From: Marthasterias glacialis
Lineage: Eukaryota > Echinodermata > Asteroidea > Forcipulatida > Asteriidae
Length of the DNA: 64,000 nucleotides
Reading direction: 5' to 3'
NCBI GenBank assembly: GCA_911728455.2
Contig: OU452233.1
Location: 6,554,505-6,618,504, forward strand
Part shown: piece by piece, positions 1-11,600 of the stretch
How the letters are laid out: every line of letters starts with the position of its first letter
How positions within the stretch are numbered: the first letter of the stretch is position 1
Translations under genes and position numbers: made by a program
Notes under the pieces: generated by a model
What the model was told of the DNA's origin: nothing
What the model saw: the letters and a program-made list of their open reading frames with translations, nothing else
Databases searched by the model: none

Positions 1-639
1 CGTATTTTGAGTATCATGCATCATGCTACAGATGCAAAATACGGACAGTGCAAAATGGCGTTTTAAAATTTACAGGTTGCACATTTTGGTCTTCATCAAA
101 TAATGCTCAAAGTTGTAATACCTTCCAGTTGACTAGAAGATCAATTCGTTATCACACTTGAGCTCGTGGAATATGGGAAAATGTATGCATCCCTTATCCC
201 AAGAAGACTTCGGCCTCCTGGGATATGGGACGCAGAAGTGCTATATTTTTCTGTATTCCACTCGCGCTTGTGTGATAACTTATAATATTTTGTCGGGGAC
301 ATTGTGCACATTCACACGCAGCAACCAAAACATAAAGCACAAGTAATTTTGGCGGTCTTCAAATGCTCTTTCTCTGACTTTGACAGTATTTCAGATGGAA
401 AGATTTCTCTGGAGGACTGAGGACTGGCACTTTTTTCTTTTCTTTTTTGTGGGCTACAAATCAACTGTTTTCCCAGGGGCCATTGCCACCTACTCCTGGG
501 GCTGAAACAGGGTTACCCCCTTTACAGTCCGTAAGGATGTAGGCTTGGGTATCATTCATCAGAAGCCTGGCTGGTAGAGCAGTAAGCTCTACCTCCCCAA
601 CTTAAAAGGAACGTTATGAACTGCTAGGAACGTTATGTA

Positions 640-1043
640 TAATAATAATAATAACACACAGTTTTTATATGGCACTTTATCACACCCGATGGGCGTCTCA
701 AAGCGTTCAGTAGTTTTTTCCTGCAAGGTATGCAGAAATATATTTTGAAGTATGAGACCTGTTCTTTTACATAACACCATGTAATTGTTTACAAGGTGCT
801 GTGGTGCCATCTGCAGCCGATCAAACCAGGAACACCGGGGCAAACCCTTTCTCTTTACGATAAGTGCACTGGGTTCTTTTACGTGCATTACACAACACAC
901 AGGACCTACGGCTTTACATACCATCCGGAGGTGTCTTGCTTAAGGACACAAGTGTCACGACCGGGACATAAACCCACACTCTGCTGATCAGAAACACCAG
1001 AGCTTGAGTCCGGAGTTCTTACCCGCTTGGCCACGACATGCCA
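640..1043 (-). mobile_element. full-length tRNA-derived SINE
   Basis: Read on the minus strand, the head at 1043-950 has a tRNA-like A box (tggccaagcgggt) and B box region (gtgggtttatgtcc), resembling a Leu/Ser-type tRNA. A shared body follows (cttgtgtccttaagcaag, gtttgccccggtg, ccttgtaaac, gcgctttgagacg-like), and it ends in an ATT repeat tail at 640-655. The same body recurs at 4344, 11720, 42095, 45575 and 58480. Confidence 0.8.
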
Positions 1044-1170
1044 TATATATTATCAGAGAGCTTTCAGATTTGATAATTACTAATCTTGTACTTTGTATCT
1101 ACGAAGCAAATGCTGATTAACACACATTACAATACATATTATTATAGGATTTGAGGCATTGCATGGTGAG

Positions 1171-1686
1171 GTATCAATGTATATTTAGTTTGTGGTAACA
1201 CCATGTGATTATATATACTTTGCTATATACAGTAGATTGTTCTGTGAGAACTTGTCTTGCTATTATTCTACTACCGCGGAGTAGATTTTCGGAATTCGGG
1301 AGACAACGTAGTTCTGAAAAGAACTGTCCTGCTTTTTAAGTACTACCTGGGGGTAGGATAACTACACTACTGCGGAGTGAGTTTGGTCTCTCTGAGTTTG
1401 GAGTGAGTTAGAGACCAAACTCACTCCGCGGTAGTGAAGTTATCCGAGAAGTCCCCCCAATCCACTAAGCGAAAAAGTAGTAGTAGTCCCGGCCGATTTC
1501 CTACCCCCAGGTAGTACTTAAAAAGCAGGACAGTTATTTTCAGAACTACGTTGTCTCACGAATTCCGAAAATCTACTCCGCGGTAGTAGAATAATAGCAA
1601 GACAAGTTCTCACAGAACAATCTACTGTATATAGCAAAGTAGATATAATCACATGGTGTTACCGCAAACTAAATATACATTAATAC
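1171..1686. mobile_element. foldback element in RANBP2 intron 14
   Basis: Two 188-bp inverted arms (1171-1358 and 1499-1686, roughly 95 percent identical by eye) flank a centre that holds a second inverted repeat (about 1361-1396 against 1411-1441, with gagtgagtttggtctct / agagaccaaactcactc). No protein is coded. The class is unknown. Confidence 0.8.
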
Positions 1687-1769
1687 ATACTGTGTATGTA
1701 CAACATTCACGCGGAATACAGCGTTACTTATGCACATGACCTCATTTCAGAAGGGCACACTCAGCTAGA

Positions 1770-2058
1770 GGTCACCCAAGGAAGTGCTGGATGAACAACA
1801 TCTTAGTCAACCTCAATTGCATCGACTTGAACCTTATTCGAGACCGGGAGGAGAAACGCGGTCAAGCCAAGCTGACATGACTACAAATGCGTCCAACCCT
1901 CAACTTTAAGAAACCGGCGACATTAAACCATCCACTCAAACCTTATCCAAGACCAGGGGTATGGAGAAACACGATCAAGCCAAGCTGACACGACCATGAA
2001 TGCGTCCAACCCTCGACTACGAGGAACAAGTGCCATAAATCATGAAGTAGTAGCAGTA
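1770..2058 (+). mobile_element. 3' end of a non-LTR retrotransposon (fragment)
   Basis: From 1770 an open frame of 36 codons ends at TGA 1878-1880. It starts GHPRKCWMNNILVNLN and continues with LIRDRE, resembling the G-R-P-x-x-x-W end of LINE polyproteins. A second, partly duplicated 3' UTR segment (gatcaagccaagctgacac, aatgcgtccaaccctcgact) follows, then a TAG-rich tail (2046-2063). Confidence 0.55.
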
Positions 2059-2902
2059 GTAGCTGATATTTTCTTTTAATCTAAGGACTGATTTTGGTGT
2101 CAGAGGGCCAGTTCTAAAAGCATGGTCTTACATGAATTGGTTTAGCTCCGTATGGAAAGAATGGCTTCTGCTGCATGGGGACAGCTTGGTTCCTGAAAAG
2201 GGACAACCACAAAAATTAATTATCAAAAACAGATCCAATATCTTTAATTTCTATGACTCGACAAAAAAAACAAAAACAAACAAACACATGAAAACAGAAG
2301 TATAATAAAAAAAAACTTAGGAACCTTGTCAAAATTAGTACAGGACAAGTTTTATCACCCACTGTTGATTGACGTTTCCACCCTGGCTTCCTCTAGAGAT
2401 CAATTGTTTACAAACCGTAGAGACTTAGACTTTTACTAGAAAACAAAGCAGGTGGGGTCTCCATAGGGCCGATTTATGGTTTTAAGGTCAGGTGTAGCTA
2501 CACCACTCACCAATGACCTCCAAACCTTCCAGCTCATTCCAAAACTTAAGTTTTTGTATACAATTAATCAGCCAGTCAAACCGCAGAGTGCTCAGCAGAG
2601 TGCATTGGAGAAATTACGTTTCATTCAGTGAGGAAACCAATATCTACCATAGAGAAAGAATCCGATGGAGAACCAACACAAATTCCACGTCGGAGGAATG
2701 TTTTCAGATTATCTGTCCTGTAATCATTTAAACAAGACCCCTATAAATACGAATTTGAAAAGCTAAAAATAAACAATATTACGGTTTGGAGTGAGTGTCT
2801 GAAAGAATCGGCTTCATGATGAAACTTGACGAAAGAAATGCTAAAGAAGAGGAAATCTAAAATCAATGTATTGTTATGTGGGTGTTTTTCCTACGCCCTG
2901 AC

Positions 2903-3021
2903 CTCGCTAGCAGTTGAAGGTGTTCCAGGGCTGCCTGCCAGTACATCACACTCATCTGTTGGAAGGCACTCCACTGTTCCCTGTTCTCATCCCCCGTGCT
3001 AATCTTCTTCACTTCCTGCAT
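2903..3021 (-). CDS. RANBP2: RANBP2 exon 14 (residues 610-648 and a split codon; last exon in window)
   Basis: 119 nt, phase 0 to 2, acceptor tttttcag. It encodes MQEVKKISTGDENREQWSAF, then MSVMYWQAALEHLQLLA, fitting SVHYWKKVLPLLK. The donor used here is gtcagg; a second possible donor (gtagga) lies 7 nt further on, and read-through meets a stop after 14 codons. No next exon was found between 1 and 2900. Confidence 0.85.
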
Positions 3022-6000
3022 CTGAAAAACAAAGAGAGGGAAATTAGAAGGATGGTCTAGGTAGGTCTAGTAAGCTACTGACCCAAACCAGGCGGCGTGG
3101 CGTTTACGAGTTGACTCCCATAATGGTGAGTGTGGCAGCAGGTCTTATTTATATACTGGTATTTTGTGGCTATTGAGAGGCGTTTTTTCTGTAATCCCTG
3201 ATTACAGACCTTTGTCATAGGCCGTAGGTAACGGCTGATGTTTTGCAATTCATGGTGTGTGAATTTGACAGTTTCTCAGCTGAAAAACTAAACGGACGAT
3301 CCAATAAATCTTTCTTCTCTTGGCATTGTCAAGTCAGGGTTTATTTGTGCCAGTAGTACCCTCAACAACAAAAAGATTCCGGCAATTCCGCCAAAAGAAT
3401 CCCACCAGTGGGATGCGACAACAACAACAATCCTGGCAGCAAATGGTTAATAAATCATCAACATTAGCTGTGTCTTGAGCATACTGTGGCACTTTTTCGA
3501 AAACCACGGCTTTGGCTCTGGCTTGGGTACAGGGCTTCAATCCGGTAGATTGAGCCTAAGCCGGAGTCAAAATCCAAAGCGGTGGTTTCGAAAACTGCCA
3601 ATATGTTGACTTTACAGAACTGCACTGCCTCCAAAATGGTGTACAGCCGATGCGAAATAGTGCCCTCAACATACCCTTTCTCTGAACGTACGGCCCAGAC
3701 GTATCAACATAGATGTCTCCATGCTATGGTTCATCCTGCAGCGAATGACCTCGAGCCCTTTCTGCACGGTCAGCCGAAGCTTAGCTCGTTCATTGGAACT
3801 ACAGAAAACCAACAAAGGCGTCAATATTCATGTAGTGATAGTTAAGATCTGTGATGCGATTGTGTAAACAAACAAAAAACCTGAAAATGTTTGGCGTCTC
3901 CTCTTGGCCTAAAAGGCGTTACAGGATGTTACACTGCAAAGGATTGACAGACTCTGTACGGATGTATACCCCCCCCCCCCCCAAGTAAGAAGACGCCACA
4001 GAGTTGTGTCTTCAATTGGTCTTATATTTTATTAAATGATTTTAATTTATTTATTAAAAAAAAATATTTCAAGGGGGGGGTTTGAGGAACTGTTATACAT
4101 AATTCTGATTTTACCTTTAATTCTTTCTTTCCATTAATATTTATACAAAAGTTCATTTACCTTGCCTTGGCGGTATAGAGACAATAGAGGCTGCTATACC
4201 AGTCTAGCTGTTGTTGGCTGCACAGGCCGCGACACAGCCCCAATGGAAGTGTCTGGGGCAGGAAGTGAGAAGTTTGACCTCTGGCTTGCAAGTGCTCCTG
4301 TAGTGTCTTGGCCACATGCACGCAGCAGTACAAAAACGCCTACAGTAATAATAAACAACAACACTCAGTTCTTATATAGCGCTTTATCTAAAGGTGTCTC
4401 GAATCGCTTCCTATTCTTGACTGGCAGGTATGCGGAGCTAAGTTTGAATTATGAGACCCATTTACACAGCACCTTGTAAGGGTTTACAACTACAAGGTTA
4501 TGTGGCACAATCTGCAGCCAACCACGCCAAAAACACCAGGGCAAACCCCTTCTTTTAATGATAAGTGTACAGGGTTATTTTATCAGAAATGTGTGGAATT
4601 TTGCCCCAACATTACTCGTTTCATCATTTAAAGGTATTTCTTATGACAGAAATTGATCATTCTGAGATGACCTTGGGACTTGGCAAAACATGTGAAAGGC
4701 AAGTCCAAAAAGTAGTTTTTTTACATGCAGAAAATCACTTGGGTAGTCCCTAGCCCAGGTAGGACGTCGGTCTCCGTTCTCCGTACTACCACTGACGTCC
4801 TGGGTATAAAGCTTCTTTCCAATGCAACTAAAATTACAAGAGATGATTTCCCCGATTTTTACCTGATTTTGGAAGCTGAAAATTCGTCCATGTATTCCTG
4901 ATGTTCTAAGCTACTCCTTGAATATCTTTGAAGTGCATGGTTTTACAAATGGTGAAAATCATACGTAAAATGAAACGCCAACGTGTACAAATCGTCCGCG
5001 ACATGTTATACTTGCGGAATGAGGCAAATTCAATGCGCATGCTCAAACTGCATAGCATTAGCAACAAGTAGATTTACACGCAGGCGCATTATGTATATGT
5101 TGTGCGCGATCGGTCGATCTGCGCAATCGACCGATCGTGCTGCGCTAATGGTCGATCTACTGTTCGCGCACATATCGATCGATCGCGCACTTATCGATCG
5201 ATCGTGCAATGAATATGTTTGCGCGATCGGTCAATAGCGCAGCGCAATCGGTCAATCGCGCAGATCGACCGAATCGTCACACTGCAGACCGCGCCCTTTC
5301 CCGGCGTTGCTATGTACTTCCGCACATGCGCATTCCGCAATCCACTAGGAGACTACCCAAATGGGACGCATCAATTTCTGATTTTGCTCTGATTTTCAGT
5401 TAATTTTTGTCAATAATGTGTGCTCAATGCATCTTATAAGACTTTTGAACCCGCCAGTCTGCAAATATAGGACCCATAGAACACTAGGACGAAGTTTCAG
5501 CTCATTTAATCAGGTAAAACAATGAAATAAAGTTAGTTATAAATTGTTTCGCTATGTAGCGAGACCTTTATACCTTTATACCTGGGCTAGGGTAGTCCCC
5601 AAACAACGCCCTCTCCAGACCACCTTACCTCTATGTCCAGCAGCCTGATGTTGTCTACCGATGTGTTCTCAAGATGCTGTGTGCTGAAAAGGAGACGTGG
5701 AAAGATCGGCTGGAGGAACTGACCGAGGTCTGGTAGGATGCCGTCTAGCCTGAGGTCCCACTGGAGACCCAGCCAGATCAACCTCTGAAGGCTCTGGGGC
5801 TGGGCCTTCACAGACTCTGTAAACCAAGAATCAAGTTTTATGGTGTAATAGATTGTGCAAGACTCATGAGTATCTTCCAGCACCAAGTTGGTCCCAAACA
5901 TATTGAGTTGTACATGTGTGAGATTTTCTGTATTCAAACACTTTAGTTTTTTGGCTACAAAACTTGAGTCCGGTGCACTAGACCCCTTGGCCACGACACG

Positions 6001-8664
6001 TTTTAGACATCAACCCTAACCACCCCCAACCAATCAAAACCCAACAGCTGGTTTTGTCTGATTCTGTTGAACCGAGACTGCAATAACAAACTGATCATGG
6101 TTTACACTGGATGTACACCCATAATCAGAGTCCAACAGTCTGGGTGTCGAGTTTACCATATTGATGGTTTTTGTTAAAATGAGGAAGAATCATAGTAAAT
6201 CACTCAAGGAAATTTGAGTTAATATTGAAATGGTTCTGTCTTTTGATAACGCCCTATTAATAGAGAGTGATTACCCCGAAAAGAAATCATGCAATTTTTA
6301 TCCCAAAGCCTACTTGCTATAAAGATGGTAATGGTAGTATCACCAAACATCAAATGAATAATACCTTGATCGTAAGTAAACACAGTCTTGATGAGGCTGG
6401 GCAGCTCACTGCACTTTACAATCAGCAGGCTGTCATCCATGTTCAGGAATGAAGAGGTGGGGTCAATGCCCTGATAGCCAAATGCCTGGTTGACAAGCTG
6501 CTGCTTGCCCTGAAAATATATTGAGGATGGGATTTGATTTTCCTTGAACTCTGTTTGATCTTGCTTCCTTACGACACGCTATTTCTATAAATCAGTTTTG
6601 TCAAAAGGTCGTTTCTTGCACACTGGTGCTACTCCTATGGGGTTTAAGCATTCCTGAAACTATCCCAACTCCTTTGGAGTGTGCAGCACCAGCAGCCATA
6701 TTGGAGCACAGGTTGCTAATTATTCACATCAACAATCTCTATCCGCAGGTACCCATTTACTCCTGGGTGATGAGAAGCAATTATAGTTAAGTGTCTTGCC
6801 AAATTTCACAAGTGTCAAGACCGGAATTCGAACTCACACTCTGATGACTCAGCCATCAGAAACTCCAGTTCAATGCTGTAGACCAATTGGCTACAACACC
6901 CTACAAAATACATTACACAAATACGGAGTACAGGATATTACATAAATGAAGGTAATATGATAATTTTAGATGTTTTCGTTTTCTTTGAAATTTCTAGGTG
7001 AATGAAGAAAAATTTTCTCGAACAGGACTGGAACCTGCGACCTCCAGATTAACTAGCCAGTGCTCAACCACCTGAACTATCTAGCCCTATGATGGCGGTC
7101 TCCCTATTTTGACAATTATCTTTGTTTGGGTTGTAGTCAGAAACCATTGAACCTGAAACTGCTGTATAACCAAGGATGACACCCAAGTTTACGATACCAC
7201 CTGGGAAGCGGCAGGACAGGGATCAACTTACGGGGATGTGACTTTTTATTTCAAGGTAATAAACCACAAGGGAAACTGACTGTGGTTTATTACTCGAGTT
7301 TTCTTTGAAATGTATGTAGTGAGACAGAAAGCTTACCTCCTGAGAGCACCATTTACCATGGCACTGCTTCAACCAGTTACTTTGTTTCTGCTGCTTCACA
7401 ATGCTGTTCAAAATATGACCTGAAGACATTCAAAAAACAAAAGGTAAAAAGTAAATTTGACACAACTACCCCACTAGCATATCACCCTCTATGACTTGAC
7501 TCCAACATTTACCAACAAATTGCAAGCCTTTACAATGCTATTCAAAATATGACCTGAAGAAATACAAAAGTTTAAAAAAAGGAAATCTTGATACAACTGC
7601 CCCTCCAGTATGTCACTCTTCATGGGTCGACTCCAACGTTTACCAACAAATAGACCTTTCCCATGAAATATGTAAATTGGACATCGCGCGTGCACACTAA
7701 CATTTTGGTTGGCAAAATTTTCGGTACAGTGCACCCTTTTGCATGGGACCGATGGAAGCATGACGCGTACGCACTTTGTGCACATTTCAGTGGCGTTTGC
7801 CAACCAACAGGGTCTGAACGTATGCGTGAATGTAATTAACATATTTCATGGGAATGGTCCTATGCAGGCCTTGAACTTTGCTCTTGAAGGGGCTTGGCAA
7901 TTTTCCTCTGTAAGTGGCACTTCTTGGAGGAAAAAGTAAATTTGTATTGGGACTTTGCAAAGCGCACCGCAGCAAAAAGCACAGTGCACCACGGCAATTG
8001 CTGTGAGTAGAGTTAGGTTAATTTGAGGCATGAATTGTGTGGAAATATCAATTTTAAATCCTCCTAAACCATTTAACTGCACAAGTTGCGTATAGACCAA
8101 TTTTTTTTAAGTCCCTACGAGCACTGCACCACCATTGTTGGTTTGCTGGCAGCACAAGGTTTTGTACACAAAAACATGGACAGAGACATTTTGTACACAA
8201 AGACATGGAAAAATTGTCATCTGTTTTATGGGAATTAATTGTCTTCCTCAACGATTTACACATTTTCCCTGACAGGACGGCATGACATAAGGATGAAGAG
8301 CATTACTTGTTAACAATTTGTAACTAAACAAAAAGTAAAGACTGAAAATCTGACAATAGCATGCTGACATAGTTTATCTATCATTCAAAACAACAGTGGA
8401 TGATACTGAATGGTTAGACAGTAGGAGGGTTGACTGTGTATGTGTAGATGATTTACTGCAGGCTGACGTAGTTTATCTATCATTCCAAACAAGACAGGAT
8501 GATATTGAATGATCAGGCTGTAGGAGCTTAAATGAGAGTCACTCATTTGCTTTTGCAAGATGAAGGTCCAAGTTGGGATTCGAACCACTCACTATCCATT
8601 TCAGGTGAAAGGCAGGAAGAAATAACACTAAGCCAACCTGACCCCCAAATTACTATTTCATCAA

Positions 8665-8698
<34 letters not shown>

Positions 8699-11600
8699 TC
8701 GGTAAAGCAACAATCACTTCTCATTATAACAGTACATTGAATAAAAAAAAATAGTGAAAACAATTATTATTATTGGAAATTAATCAATACTTACAGACTT
8801 CACTGAGGCGACACTGAGCCAGGCTGTTCAGGCGGCTGTTGATGCTACCCATCTGTCCTCTGGACCTAGATGTTGTCGTCAACTCTTCGCAAGGTGGGAC
8901 CTGGGCGCTGACGAGGTAGCATGCCGTAACCATGCCAACAACATCCGACCAACGGGCAACACTCTAAAGATGACATCATCATGAAATATTATTACCATGT
9001 GTACAGGATGAACAAAAATGTCCTATTGCTGTGTGAAGACTGAAACTATTTTAAACATTGACAAGGCACTTACCGTAGCTGTCATTTTGGTGATCAGCGT
9101 GGCCAGATGTGTGTAGAGTTGTGCCTTCATCTCTTGGACGACGTTCACAGCAACCTCCTGCTCCAGTCCCGGATGGCTGGCTAAGATGTAGTCACTCGCT
9201 CGTAACATCTCTACATCCATCCTGATGAGAAAATGGTATATAAATTCTGTTTGAAATATTGAATGGATGTTTATTTTTGGCAACCTTAAAGCCAAACAAA
9301 GAATCGGTCTGTCACACCATCTCGTTTGAGCTTATCATTTGAGCATCACAGCTGAATAACCTACATGTGTATTGGGAATGGCCAGGATGATGACGGCAAT
9401 CCTATTGTGACCAATACAATCTAATCCCACCCCCCCCCCCCCCCCATCTCAACTTATTGTTTGTGCATCATAGTTGAGTGAGCTACAGGTGTGGCAAGGT
9501 TGAAGATGACAAGCTTGTTGTAAAAAAAAAACACAAACAACCCCCAAGCATACAAAAACCAATCAAGAAAAAAACAACCAACCAACGTCTCTCACACCAC
9601 CTTAAGTCAACTTACTTTTTGAGGATCATGGCCGAGTGACCTACAAGTGTAGTAGCGTGGCCAAGCTGATAAAGACAAGCTTGTTGTGACAAAAACGACA
9701 AACACATATACAAACAAACACCCAAAGAAAAAAACAACCAACCAAGAATAGAGACGAATGGTTTGTCACCCACACAACCTGGTGTCAACTTACTGTTTGA
9801 AAATCATAGCTGAGTGACCTACAGAGGAAGTGGGTGTGGCCAGGCTGATAACGACAAGCTTGAGACAAAAAATAAAAACAAACAAACAAACACCCCCCAA
9901 AGCAGCGACATAACAGTCTTTCACACCACCTGCCGCCAACTTACTGTTTGAGAATCATAGCTGAATGAGCTACAGGTGTAGTAGGCGTGGCCAGGCTGAT
10001 GATGACAAGCTTGTTGAGGCTGATGAGAAGGTGACTAAATGTAACGATGTGATGGATAGATTGCTCATCCTCATTCACATTACCCAGTAATGCCTGTCGG
10101 AGTTGGGAAGTACAGAAAGGAAAAAAGGGGAATAGATTGTTAACTTTCAGGGGGGAAAAGAAGGAATCCACATGTAAATGGCCAATACTACATTTGGGAG
10201 CTCATTCTGCACCACCTATTTTTTTTTTTTTTTTTTTAAGATTCCATTCTCAGGTACTCTTGCTCTGAATATTAGCTGCATCCATACAGATGGAAACATT
10301 GAACTTACCTCTTCGATCAACATGGAACCAACCCAATCAATGGCTCATGAATATGTATATGCAAATTTAATACAGCTGTTATCATTGGATGTGCATTTTA
10401 AAAGCTTGTTTTATATATGCATTCTTTTTAAATGAGTAATCTGGACAACTTTCATAGACTTGCTTAACCAGTAGATGCCGGATGTCGTGTATACACGCAA
10501 ATATTCTCTGAGCCAATCGGAATACCGGAACAAAGGTCACCCGGACATTTTGTTTCGGAGCGTGCACACAGTATGCTCTCACCATGCAATGCCTTGTTTC
10601 AGCCACACAAAACAGGACAGATGGTCTTGAATATTTTGCTGATTTTTGCCCAATAATGTGGGGGTTATTGTTTAATCCACGATTCCAGACCTTTGTCCTT
10701 TTGTACCAAGAAGACCATTGGATTATGAGACATCAAGAGGCTTTCACCATTGTTTATTTATTGTATTTCAGCTCAATGGAGGGAAGTCAGAGTGAACCGG
10801 AGAATCAGCCTTGGTTCCGGATTTAGTACCAATCCTCGGCCGTAGCACACGGCTGAGGTTTTGCAATTCACAGTGGATGTATTTGACATTTTCTCGGTCG
10901 AGAAAACAAAAATCCATGCGCTATAATGAGAATCTTTGTTCTCTTGGCTTTGTCCAGTCAAGGTTTGTTTGTGCCAGTGGCACTCTCAAAAAAAAAAGAT
11001 TATGGCAATTCCAAGAAAATTATTCCATCAGGCCAGACGGGAAAAAAAAGGAAGATTCCCAGCGGCAACTGGTTAAACTGACAAAAGAGCGCAACAGTTT
11101 TCGGCTAAGTGGTCCAGTGGGTATTTCAACCCCCGATACATGACCTTTAGCTGCCACCTGTTCTCCTTTCATTACCTTGTTACTTCCATACCTGATACAA
11201 CTCAATGGATCGTTCCCACCACTGTGTCTCGTTGTCAAACAGTCTGGCGCCCTCGACCTGCAGACACAGCTCCTGCGCTTCCTTCAGCCTGCGTAGCATG
11301 GTCAAGACCTTCAGCAGTTGCAGGTTCAGTGTCAGGTCATGGGGATGAGATTTCTGATGAATAAAGATGTAGTCATGTCAGTGGAAATACATTATACCTC
11401 GGAAAAACAGCATTTACATGATCTGCCTGCTTGAAATTACACAAACATCGTAGAGACATAAAAATTGCATTGAGCATGTCCTACAAAATTTGCAAGAAGT
11501 TGGATAGCTGGATTCACCTTTTATATAATGACATACAGACTCATTGATCTCATGACAAGATTAGAAAATAATAACATCTCACCAGCTTTTGACGCAGGTA

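Noticed and set aside
589..924. 111-codon frame on the minus strand
   Set aside because: It lies wholly in the SINE at 640-1043; SINEs are non-coding.
1..2900. The next RANBP2 exon (after exon 14)
   Set aside because: No minus-strand segment with acceptor, donor and the expected acidic/helical Nup358 sequence was seen; it probably lies beyond the window edge.
7015..7090. A functional tRNA gene
   Set aside because: A and B boxes are present but the acceptor and anticodon stems do not pair convincingly; listed as a tRNA-like SINE head instead.
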